Positions 24,674 through 31,797 of a DNA stretch of 64,000 nt are shown here, in pieces. The stretch is from an uncultured Eubacteriales bacterium (GTDB lineage Bacteria > Bacillota > Clostridia > Oscillospirales > Acutalibacteraceae). The stretch covers positions 1 to 64,000 of the forward strand of contig CAKSYX010000004.1 in the NCBI GenBank assembly GCA_934525065.1. Reading direction: 5' to 3'. A program made the position numbers and the translations under genes. The notes under the pieces were generated by a model, which had not been told where the DNA came from, did no database searches, and saw only the letters and a list, made by a program, of their open reading frames with translations. Position 1 is the first letter of the stretch. The number at the start of each line of letters is the position of its first letter.

Positions 24674-24746
24674 CGGCGACCACTTTATTGCGGCCAAAAA
24701 GCCGAAGGAATTCAACAAAGCGGTGGAGGAATTTTTGAATGAGTAA
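24657..24746 (+). pseudogene. Remnant of a second alpha/beta hydrolase C-terminus
   Basis: In a different frame from the preceding gene, about 28 codons read LKTSDGDHFIAAKKPKEFNKA and so on to FLNE-stop. This looks like the last segment of a typical alpha/beta hydrolase: G-D-H-F with the catalytic His, then K-P-x-E-F-N. No start codon or body is present. Its stop overlaps the ATG of the next gene, as expected if a full gene once sat here in the operon. The homology is judged by eye. Confidence 0.45.
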
Positions 24747-24948
24747 GTTTCAAAAGCTCTGGGAGTATGTCGCGTCGGAAAACAGGGAGGAGCTTTTGCT
24801 CTCGTTTGAAGAAATTGAAAAACTCCTCGGTTTTCCGATTGACCACAGCTTTCTGAGCTTCAAAAAAGAGCTTCTGCCGTTCGGCTTTGAAGTCAAAAAA
24901 ATCTCAATGAAAGAAAAAACGGTGAGATTTATAAAAACGGAGGATTAA
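24739..24948 (+). CDS. Small conserved protein (winged-helix-like, DUF7662 type)
   Basis: A 69-residue basic protein: FQKLWEYVASENREELLLSFEEIEKLLGFPIDHSFLSFKKE, followed by a lysine-rich beta strand. The pattern of a structured F-E-E-I-E-x-L-L-G helix and terminal strands is seen in small clostridial proteins and DUF7662-like domains, sometimes thought to bind nucleic acid. GGAGG precedes the ATG and the ABC ATPase follows after 3 bp. Confidence 0.65.
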   Translation: MSKFQKLWEYVASENREELLLSFEEIEKLLGFPIDHSFLSFKKELLPFGFEVKKISMKEKTVRFIKTED

Positions 24949-24951
24949 CAT

Positions 24952-25656
24952 ATGCTTGACATTAAAAACCTTACAAAAACCTACGGAGACAAAAAAGCGG
25001 TCGATTCGCTTTCGCTCCATATCGCCCCGGGCGAGATATACGGCTTTATCGGTCACAACGGAGCCGGAAAAACAACAACCCTCAAGTCCGTTGCGGGAAT
25101 CCTTCATTTCGATGAGGGCGAAATCAAAACAGGCGGCGTTTCCGTGAAGGAGAATCCGCTTGAGTGCAAAAAAATGCTTGCCTATATTCCCGATAACCCG
25201 GATATCTATGAATTTATGACCGGCATCAAGTATCTCAACTTTGTTGCCGATATCTTCGGTGTCGGCGCAAAGGAAAGGGAGGAGCGTATTCGAAAATACG
25301 CCGACCTTTTTGAACTGACAAAAGACCTCGCCGAGCCGGTCAGCTCGTATTCTCACGGAATGAGACAGAAGCTGGCTGTGGTTTCCGCATGGCTGCACGA
25401 GCCGAAGCTTATACTCATGGATGAGCCGTTCGTCGGCCTTGACCCTAAGGCTGCGCATACCCTTAAAGAAATGATGCGCGAATTTTGCAGCAAGGGCAAC
25501 GCCATCTTCTTTTCAACTCACGTTCTTGAGGTTGCGGAAAAGCTTTGCGACAAGGTTGCAATAATCAAGAACGGAAGGCTCATTCGCTCCGGAACAATGG
25601 AAGAGGTCCGCGGCGATGACAGCCTCGAGGAAGTTTTCCTTGAATTGGAGGAGTAA
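24952..25656 (+). CDS. ABC-2 exporter ATP-binding protein (second system)
   Basis: A 234-residue ATPase. Walker A is GHNGAGKTTT, signature SYSHGMRQKLAVV and Walker B LILMDEPFVGLDPK. The S-Y-S-H-G-M-R-Q-K variant is typical of YxlF/EcsA-like export ATPases. Gaps of 3 bp on each side tie it to the small protein before and the 530-residue permease after. Confidence 0.9.
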   Translation: MLDIKNLTKTYGDKKAVDSLSLHIAPGEIYGFIGHNGAGKTTTLKSVAGILHFDEGEIKTGGVSVKENPLECKKMLAYIPDNPDIYEFMTGIKYLNFVADIFGVGAKEREERIRKYADLFELTKDLAEPVSSYSHGMRQKLAVVSAWLHEPKLILMDEPFVGLDPKAAHTLKEMMREFCSKGNAIFFSTHVLEVAEKLCDKVAIIKNGRLIRSGTMEEVRGDDSLEEVFLELEE

Positions 25657-25659
25657 GGG

Positions 25660-27252
25660 ATGTTCAAAACTCTTTTGAAAAAACAGCTCTATCAGCTGAA
25701 CCAGAGTTTTTTTTATGACAGCAAAAAAAATAAAGCCCGTTCAAAGGGCAGCGCAATTGGCTATATTGTTTTCTTTGCCGTTATTATGATAGGCGTTTTG
25801 GGCGGAATGTTCACTTATTTTTCGCTCATGCTTTGCGACGGCCTTGTCGGCGCGGGCTACGGCTGGCTTTATTTTGCAATTTCGGCTTTGACAGCGGTCA
25901 TGATGGGCACCTTCGGCAGCGTTTTCAACACTTATGCAAGCCTTTATCAGGCGAAGGATAACGATCTTTTGCTTTCGATGCCGATTCCTGTCAGGCAAAT
26001 TATGCTTGTTCGTCTGGTCGGCGTCTATCTCATGGGTTTGCTTTACAGCGGTGTTGTTGTTACGCCTGCCGTTATTGTATACCTGATACATTCGGATCAC
26101 GGCTTTTCTGCCGTGCTTGGAGGGCTGCTTCTCATTCTTGAGGTTTCGGTCGTTGTTCTTGTTCTTTCCTGCGTACTCGGTCTTGCTGTTGCAAAGGTGA
26201 GCACAAAGCTCAAAAACAAAAGCATCGTCACAACGCTTCTGTCGCTCATTTTTCTTGCGGTTTACTACTACGCTTATGCCAACGCATATACCCTTTTGCA
26301 GTCGGTCATTGAAAACGCCGCAGTTATCGGAGAAAAGGTCAGGGGCGCGGCGTATCCTCTCTATGTTCTCGGCAGAGCAGGGGAGGGGGATCGGCTTTCG
26401 GTTCTTCTTGCTTTTTTTGTCTGCCTTGTCCTGCTTGCGCTTACATACTATGTGATGGAAAAGAGCTTTCTCAAAATTGCAACCTCAACCGGAAAGGTTT
26501 CAAAAAAAGAATACCGCGCCAAAAAAGCAAAATCAAAAAGCGTGGATTTTGCCCTTTTTTCAAAGGAGCTTTCGCGCTTCACCTCAAGCCCGACATATAT
26601 GCTCAACTGCGGGCTCGGAACGCTTATTATCCCTGTTGGCGCAATAGCTTTCCTTGTAAAGGGCAGCGATCTTTTGGAAATGTTCGGTGAAGTGCTCGAA
26701 AAGGACTTTGTTTTTGTTGCTGCGGCCGTTTTTGCCTGCCTGCTTTCAACAATGAACTACATCACCGCGCCGTCCGTTTCTCTTGAAGGAAAGACCCACT
26801 GGCTTTCGCGTTCACTGCCGGTTTCTTCGTGGCAGCTTCTCAGGGCGAAGCTCATGCTTCACCTCGTTTTGACGGCGGTACCGCTGGTGTTCTGCTCCGT
26901 TTGCCTTTGCGCTCTGCTTCGTCCGTCGCCGCTTATCTGCGCGTTCATCTTTGTGCTGCCGATTGTTTTCACGGTGTTTTACGCCGCGTTCGGCCTTATG
27001 GTTGGCCTTAAAAGTCCGAACCTCAACTGGACGAACGAAACCGCCGCCGTTAAGCAAAACATGGGCATACTCTTAACCACATTTGCAGGCTGGATTTTCG
27101 TCGGCATTGTTGCGCTCGGCGGCTACTTCCTGTCTCAGGCAATCGGTGCGCTCGCCTTTCTTACCCTTGCCACTGCGGTGCTGACGCTTGCTGCCGTTGT
27201 TGTTCTCGGCTGGCTGCGCAAAAAGGGCACAAAAATTTATGAAAATCTCTAA
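25660..27252 (+). CDS. ABC exporter permease (large ABC-2-like membrane protein)
   Basis: A 530-residue polytopic membrane protein with about 12 hydrophobic segments in two halves, separated by a basic soluble loop (KKEYRAKKAKSKS, about residues 285-300). Pairing with the ATPase 3 bp upstream defines a second exporter in the same operon. The substrate is not inferable. Confidence 0.85.
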   Translation: MFKTLLKKQLYQLNQSFFYDSKKNKARSKGSAIGYIVFFAVIMIGVLGGMFTYFSLMLCDGLVGAGYGWLYFAISALTAVMMGTFGSVFNTYASLYQAKDNDLLLSMPIPVRQIMLVRLVGVYLMGLLYSGVVVTPAVIVYLIHSDHGFSAVLGGLLLILEVSVVVLVLSCVLGLAVAKVSTKLKNKSIVTTLLSLIFLAVYYYAYANAYTLLQSVIENAAVIGEKVRGAAYPLYVLGRAGEGDRLSVLLAFFVCLVLLALTYYVMEKSFLKIATSTGKVSKKEYRAKKAKSKSVDFALFSKELSRFTSSPTYMLNCGLGTLIIPVGAIAFLVKGSDLLEMFGEVLEKDFVFVAAAVFACLLSTMNYITAPSVSLEGKTHWLSRSLPVSSWQLLRAKLMLHLVLTAVPLVFCSVCLCALLRPSPLICAFIFVLPIVFTVFYAAFGLMVGLKSPNLNWTNETAAVKQNMGILLTTFAGWIFVGIVALGGYFLSQAIGALAFLTLATAVLTLAAVVVLGWLRKKGTKIYENL

Positions 27253-27369
27253 GCTTTATAGCGTGATAACAAATAAAAGCCTTGAAAAAAGCGTTGAAAG
27301 CGTAAGATTCAAAGCCGATTTCCGGCAGTGTCCAGACTATGAAAGCTTTTTGGAATCAAGGTGAAAAAT

Positions 27370-27783
27370 ATGTGGCTGCTTTTTGCAATTCTTTCATCGG
27401 TTTTTGCGGCGCTCACGTCAATTCTTGCAAAGGTCGGCATTGAAAACGTCAACTCAAACCTTGCAACGGCAATACGTACTGTCGTTGTTCTCCTGATGTC
27501 ATGGGCAATGGTGTTCATCACGAACACTCAAAGCGGGATTACGGAAATCAGCAAAAAAAGCTGGGTTTTCCTCATTCTCTCCGGCCTTGCAACCGGTGCG
27601 TCATGGCTTTGCTATTACAAGGCTCTGCAAATGGGCGAAGCTTCAAAGGTTGTTCCCGTTGACAAGCTGAGCGTTGTTCTGACGCTGATTCTGGCGTTCG
27701 TTTTCCTTCATGAAAGGTTTACGCCGAAGTCGCTTATCGGCTGTGTTCTGATTGCCGCCGGAACGCTCATCATGGCTCTTTGA
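27370..27783 (+). CDS. EamA-family (DMT superfamily) transporter, half-size
   Basis: A 137-residue protein with five hydrophobic helices forming one EamA repeat (FAALTSILAKVGIENVNSNLATAIRT, then GEASKVVPVDKLSVVLT). Full-length members have two repeats, so this would act as a homodimer like other single-repeat members. The ATG at 27370 after AAGGTG gives the family-typical MWLLFAILS start; an in-frame GTG at 27361 is possible. Confidence 0.85.
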   Translation: MWLLFAILSSVFAALTSILAKVGIENVNSNLATAIRTVVVLLMSWAMVFITNTQSGITEISKKSWVFLILSGLATGASWLCYYKALQMGEASKVVPVDKLSVVLTLILAFVFLHERFTPKSLIGCVLIAAGTLIMAL

Positions 27784-27793
27784 GAGGTAAAAA

Positions 27794-28180
27794 ATGAAAA
27801 AGAAGCTATTCGCCGTTTCCGCTTTGTGCCTTGCCCTGCTTTTTGCGCTTTGCGCCTGCAAGGCGGACTTTGTCGGCAACAAGATAAAAGTCGGGAACAG
27901 CTATACTCTTTCCTTCTCCGTTCTGAATACGACCGAAAAGGAGACGCTGAACCTCAAAAAAGGGCAGGTTCTGAACGTTTCGCTTTCAATCGAAAAAGGA
28001 ACGGTTTCTCTGAACGTTGCGCAAAGCAAAAGCGCACCGATATACTGCGGAACCGGCCTTGACGAAAGCGCGTCATTTTCCGTTTCTGTTCCGGAGGACG
28101 GAAAGTACACCGTCCTTGTCAGCGGAAAAGACGCAAAGGGAAAAGTGAAATTTGAGGTGACTGAAAATGAAATGGTTTGA
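27794..28180 (+). CDS. Small lipoprotein of unknown function
   Basis: A 128-residue exported protein with lipobox LCAC (Cys22). The mature part is a short beta-rich domain ending VPEDGKYTVLVSGKDAKGKVKFEV, resembling C-terminal carbohydrate-binding or pre-peptidase-like beta folds; this is a weak inference. It overlaps the next gene by 14 bp and follows the EamA gene by 10 bp, so it belongs to the same operon. Confidence 0.75.
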   Translation: MKKKLFAVSALCLALLFALCACKADFVGNKIKVGNSYTLSFSVLNTTEKETLNLKKGQVLNVSLSIEKGTVSLNVAQSKSAPIYCGTGLDESASFSVSVPEDGKYTVLVSGKDAKGKVKFEVTENEMV

Positions 28181-28604
28181 CCCGGCAGGTCTTGCTTTTG
28201 TTGTAATATTGCTGATACCCAACATAATTTTTGCCGCAACACATAAGGACGGCTTTGAAAACAAGTACCGGAACAAGGCGGCCGAAGCCCTTGAACAGGT
28301 CGGACGCTTCGGTTCGTTTGCGTTGATGTTCATAACGGTTCCGCCTTTGACGTTTGGTTTTTGGTTTGAAGGCGGCCGAACGCTTTATCTGATTCTCGGC
28401 GGGGTTCTTCTGTTCTTATACCTGCTCGGCTGGGTACTCTTCAGAAAAGAAAGCTCGGTTAGAAAATCGCTGTGGCTTTCTGTTGTTCCGTCGCTGCTCT
28501 TCATTAAAAGCGCAGTTCTTTCGCTTAATATTCCGCTGCTTGTTTTTGCAGTCATTTTTGCGCCGTGCCATATACTCATAAGCTACAAAAATGCGGTGCT
28601 GTAA
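28167..28604 (+). CDS. Integral membrane protein, four helices
   Basis: A 145-residue protein with four hydrophobic segments and conserved-looking loops (THKDGFENKYRNK, FGFWFEGG). I do not recognise a named family. GAGGTG seven bases before the ATG lies inside the end of the lipoprotein gene. It is the last gene before a strong terminator, ending the operon that starts at 21224. Confidence 0.75.
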   Translation: MKWFDPAGLAFVVILLIPNIIFAATHKDGFENKYRNKAAEALEQVGRFGSFALMFITVPPLTFGFWFEGGRTLYLILGGVLLFLYLLGWVLFRKESSVRKSLWLSVVPSLLFIKSAVLSLNIPLLVFAVIFAPCHILISYKNAVL

Positions 28605-28621
28605 GTTAATATTAAAAATTT

Positions 28622-28662
28622 CAGCCGCCGTGCAGTAAAGTTCTGCACGGCGGCGTTCTTTT
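28622..28662. terminator. Terminator between convergent genes
   Basis: GCCGCCGTGCAG and CTGCACGGCGGC pair perfectly, followed by GTTCTTTTT on the plus strand. It ends the long exporter operon and may also serve the minus-strand gene. Confidence 0.88.
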
Positions 28663-29093
28663 TAAAGATATTCTCTCAGCTTTTTAAGCAGGTCGGTTTC
28701 TTCGTCAATGAGCTTTTGCGCAACGCGCTTGGCTTCTTTGTCTGCCGCCGGGTACTTGTTGAAGTAGACCGAAAGCTGCTTGATTCCCATGTTGCAGCCG
28801 TCAGTCATAAGCCCCGCAACGGTTTTGTCCGTCGGCTTGTCAAGAAGCTTCATGTTAATTTTCATCCATGAACCGATTTTTGCCATTGCGGGCGGCTTTT
28901 TGCCGTCCTCTCCGTGCTCGTTCAAAAGCTCCTTGGTTTCGTTTCCGAGCTTTTCGTGCTCTTCAAGCGAAGAGGTCAGAAGAGCGAGCAAATCTTCGCT
29001 TTTGACGTTGTCAAGAACCTCGCGGATTGAGCTGACGGCGGTTTTTGTTCCGCTGTCGCATTCCTTCAGGAGGTTTACGGTATCGTTTGACAT
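28662..29093 (-). CDS. Four-helix-bundle protein, ferritin-like fold, unknown function
   Basis: A 143-residue, fully helical soluble protein (KECDSGTKTAVSSIREVL; SLEEHEKLGNETKELLNEHG; MAKIGSWMKINMKLL; QKLIDEETDLLKKLREYL). It resembles DUF2383/PA2169-like helical bundles, but I see no clear di-iron E-x-x-H pairs beyond EEHEK. ATG 29093 has GGAAG at 6 bp and is preferred over ATG 29099. Confidence 0.65.
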   Translation of the reverse strand: MSNDTVNLLKECDSGTKTAVSSIREVLDNVKSEDLLALLTSSLEEHEKLGNETKELLNEHGEDGKKPPAMAKIGSWMKINMKLLDKPTDKTVAGLMTDGCNMGIKQLSVYFNKYPAADKEAKRVAQKLIDEETDLLKKLREYL

Positions 29094-29226
29094 ATACATC
29101 TTCCTTTCGTTTTTTTAGGCAATGCCGTGCAGACTGCGGCGCACGCGGTAATATCATTTCCAAAAGGAAGGCCGATATAATAAAAATCTTTTCGTCGGGC
29201 ATGATAATAAAAAAGGAGACGAAGAG

Positions 29227-30219
29227 ATGAAAATTCTGTTTTATGACACAAAGCCCTATGACAGGGAATCGTTTGATGCAGTCGCAGGACTTTATCCGGA
29301 AATCAAAATTGATTATCTTGCAACCGACATTTCAAAAAACACGGTTCGCCTTGCAAAGGGTTATGACGCGGTTTGCGTTTTCGTTGCCTCCGATGTGAAC
29401 GGAGAAATCGTTCGCGAGCTTTCAAAAAGAGGTGTTCGGCTGATTCTTTTGCGCTGTGCCGGCTTCAACAACGTTGACCTGAAGGCCTGCGCCGAAGAGG
29501 GGATAGCCGTAATGCGCGTTCCCGATTATTCGCCGGAGGCGATTGCCGAACACGCGCTTGCGCTTGCCTTTGCCGTCAACCGGCATATCCACAAGGCGTA
29601 TATCAAGGTTCGCGAAAACAATTTCAGCCTTATGGGATTGACGGGTATGAATCTTTGCGGAAAAACGGCCGGAATCATCGGAACCGGACGAATCGGCGCC
29701 GCAATGTGCCGCGCCTGCCGCGGAATCGGAATGAAGGTCATTGCCTATGATAAAATTGAAAATCCCGCGCTCGATTTTGTTGAGTACATGACCCTCGATT
29801 CCGTCCTCAGAAACAGCGATCTCATTTCGCTGCACTGTCCGCTCACTCGTGAGACATATCACATGATTGACCTTGCCGCAATTGAAAAGATGAGAGACGG
29901 CGTTTTGCTTGTGAACACTTCGCGCGGAGCGCTCATCGGCACACATGACCTCATCAGCGGAATCCGTATGCACAAGTTTTCCGGCGTTGGGCTGGATGTT
30001 TATGAAGAGGAGCAGGAGAACGTTTTTGAAAATCGCGAGGACGATATTCTGAACACCTCTGTGACCGCAAGACTGCTTTCTTTTCCGAATGTTATCGTCA
30101 CCTCTCATCAGGGCTTTTTGACGTATGAGGCACTGGAGGCAATCAGCAGGGCAACGCTTGAAAACGCAAAGAGCTTTGAAAACGGTTCGCCCATTGCGGA
30201 AAACGTTGTGACAGGGTGA
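29227..30219 (+). CDS. D-lactate dehydrogenase / D-2-hydroxyacid dehydrogenase
   Basis: A 330-residue NAD-dependent enzyme. The Rossmann fingerprint is GIIGTGRIGAAMCRA (about 149-163). Catalytic Arg lies in LVNTSRGALIG, Glu in the GLDVYEEE region, and His in TSHQGF. LRCAGFNNVDLKACAEEGI matches the LdhA-type D-lactate dehydrogenase subgroup, which reduces pyruvate to D-lactate in fermentation. GGAG precedes the ATG. A perfect TATAAT at 29174 may be its -10. Confidence 0.9.
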   Translation: MKILFYDTKPYDRESFDAVAGLYPEIKIDYLATDISKNTVRLAKGYDAVCVFVASDVNGEIVRELSKRGVRLILLRCAGFNNVDLKACAEEGIAVMRVPDYSPEAIAEHALALAFAVNRHIHKAYIKVRENNFSLMGLTGMNLCGKTAGIIGTGRIGAAMCRACRGIGMKVIAYDKIENPALDFVEYMTLDSVLRNSDLISLHCPLTRETYHMIDLAAIEKMRDGVLLVNTSRGALIGTHDLISGIRMHKFSGVGLDVYEEEQENVFENREDDILNTSVTARLLSFPNVIVTSHQGFLTYEALEAISRATLENAKSFENGSPIAENVVTG

Positions 30220-30225
30220 ATAAAA

Positions 30226-30439
30226 AGGACTGTCGGATTTAGATGCAGTCTGCCCCGAAGCTGTATGTAGATACCGCGAGTGGGCAAAAAAACGCTTAAA
30301 AGAGCAAAATTATTTTTAGATTCCATCAACAAACAAAGACTATATTTCATAGGAGGCCTCGGTTTTGATAAGCTTCGTGAAATATAGTCTTTTGCATTTT
30401 GTTTTTTGTTCTTTGGTTTGCGCTGAATGCGACAGTCAC
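30226..30439. repeat. MITE-like repeat, copy 2
   Basis: A 214-bp repeat with degenerate terminal inverted repeats (left AGGACTGTCGGATTTAG, right CTGAATGCGACAGTCAC). The interior matches copies 1 and 3, including the perfect 15-bp inverted repeat arms AAAGACTATATTTCA and TGAAATATAGTCTTT. Like copy 1 it lies between convergent genes and probably ends transcription from both sides. Confidence 0.85.
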
Positions 30440-30447
30440 CTCATTTT

Positions 30448-31686
30448 TTAGTAAGCTATCTTGTTTTTCTTCAGGTACTGCTCAAGGCAAAGGCCGCTCT
30501 TTTTGATTTTCTTCGCGTTTTCAATGCCGACAAAGCGCCAGTGCCACGGCTCATAAACAACGCCGGTGATGTTCTGCTTTCCCTTCGGGTAGCGGAGAAT
30601 GAAGCCGTAGTTCTGTGCGTTTTTGCAAAGCCACTTGAATTCCTTTGAATTTTCAAAGCTGTTCAGCGTGTTGCAGATATCCATCGCAAGGCCGAGGTTA
30701 TGCTCACTGGTTCCCGGAGGAAGAATGACGGTTGCGGCCTTTTTTGCCGCATCGGAGCGGCTCAGTCCGTATTGATTCATGTACACTTGGGTGAGGTTGT
30801 TGTAATTCCACTGCTGGTGGGCGTAGCTTCTGTATCCGGAATAAGGGGTGAGAGTAACTTTGTCCTTCTTTGCCGCGCGATACATTTTTATATAATACGG
30901 CGTGACGCGCTTATCAAGCCTTGTTCCGCTGTCCATAACGTAGCTGACTTCGGGCGAGTAGCTTTGAGAAAATTCCCTTGTGCTGTTGACAACGAGCAGA
31001 CGCCAGTCCTGCCCCTCGGTGTCAATTATGATTCGGCCTGCCTTTGAATATTTCACAGGCTTTGTTTTTACCTTGAGTATTTTTGAAAATTCTCCGTAAT
31101 AATTTAAATCGTTTACCGTTTTGACTGCTCTGACAACAAAAAGGTATTGCGTTCCGCTCTTGAGATTAGTGAGCTTTACGGTGTTCTTGTCAGTCTGAGC
31201 AAGCTTTCTGTAGGTGCCTTTTTCTTTGTTATATGAATAGACACGGTAGAAGCCGGCCTCTTTCAATTTGTTCCAGCTGAGGGTGACGGACGTCTGGGTC
31301 TTGCTTTGAAGGGAAAGCTTTTCGGTTTTTCTCGGAACGATTTTGAAGCGAACCGTCTTTGAACCGCAAAAACCGCTTTTTTCAATGCCCGTGACTGTGA
31401 CGGCGGCCTTGCCGATGTTCTTGTTGTTCTGATATTTAAGCTTAAAGTCCGTGCCGTTTTTAAGAAGCTTTTTTCCGTATTTTACGGTGACTGCGGGAGT
31501 GAGCTTTTTGCCTGTGTAAACATTCGGTCTTGAAACGGTAACGGTGCATTTTGAAATGCTGATTTTTTGCTCCTGCTCCTGTGTTTGTCCGGTCTGAACT
31601 TCCTTTGCAAAAGCGCAGTTCGCCGGTGCACAGGCGAAAGCGGCGAAAAGAAGGACGAGGAAAAACGAAAGAACTTTTTTGAGCAT
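30448..31686 (-). CDS. Secreted D-Ala-D-Ala carboxypeptidase (VanY-type M15) with Ig-like and Fn3 domains
   Basis: A 412-residue exported peptidoglycan peptidase. The signal peptide ends near ANCAFA (residue 28). Residues about 45-120 form an Ig-like repeat (NVYTGKKLTPAVTVKYGKKLL), and about 125-210 a fibronectin type III domain. The C-terminal M15B domain has SEHNLGLAMDI (zinc His and Asp) and the downstream EPWHWRFVG with the second zinc His, as in VanY/DacB. It trims stem peptides in the wall. GGGAGG precedes the ATG at 31686. Confidence 0.9.
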   Translation of the reverse strand: MLKKVLSFFLVLLFAAFACAPANCAFAKEVQTGQTQEQEQKISISKCTVTVSRPNVYTGKKLTPAVTVKYGKKLLKNGTDFKLKYQNNKNIGKAAVTVTGIEKSGFCGSKTVRFKIVPRKTEKLSLQSKTQTSVTLSWNKLKEAGFYRVYSYNKEKGTYRKLAQTDKNTVKLTNLKSGTQYLFVVRAVKTVNDLNYYGEFSKILKVKTKPVKYSKAGRIIIDTEGQDWRLLVVNSTREFSQSYSPEVSYVMDSGTRLDKRVTPYYIKMYRAAKKDKVTLTPYSGYRSYAHQQWNYNNLTQVYMNQYGLSRSDAAKKAATVILPPGTSEHNLGLAMDICNTLNSFENSKEFKWLCKNAQNYGFILRYPKGKQNITGVVYEPWHWRFVGIENAKKIKKSGLCLEQYLKKNKIAY

Positions 31687-31719
31687 ATCAAGAACCTCCC
31701 GAAAAAAACTTACATCTGA

Positions 31720-31748
31720 AGTATATCCCTCAAGCAGGCAAAAATCAA
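31720..31748 (-). promoter_or_regulatory. Promoter of the M15 peptidase gene
   Basis: On the minus strand TTGATT (31748-31743), 17 bp, TATACT (31725-31720). The -35 directly abuts the typA terminator hairpin. Confidence 0.6.
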
Positions 31749-31772
31749 CCGCCGAAAAAATTTTTTCGGCGG
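31749..31772 (-). terminator. typA terminator, perfect 24-bp palindrome
   Basis: CCGCCGAAAAAA and TTTTTTCGGCGG are perfect complements with no loop bases. The minus strand then reads TTGATTTTTGCC. Confidence 0.75.
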
Positions 31773-31797
31773 CTTATGATATTGCTTTATTTTATTT

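Noticed and set aside
30108..30350. An 80-codon minus-strand frame across the repeat copy
   Set aside because: It reads through the non-coding MITE and into the end of the plus-strand dehydrogenase gene, with no ribosome binding site or family similarity; equivalent frames in the other copies are not kept.
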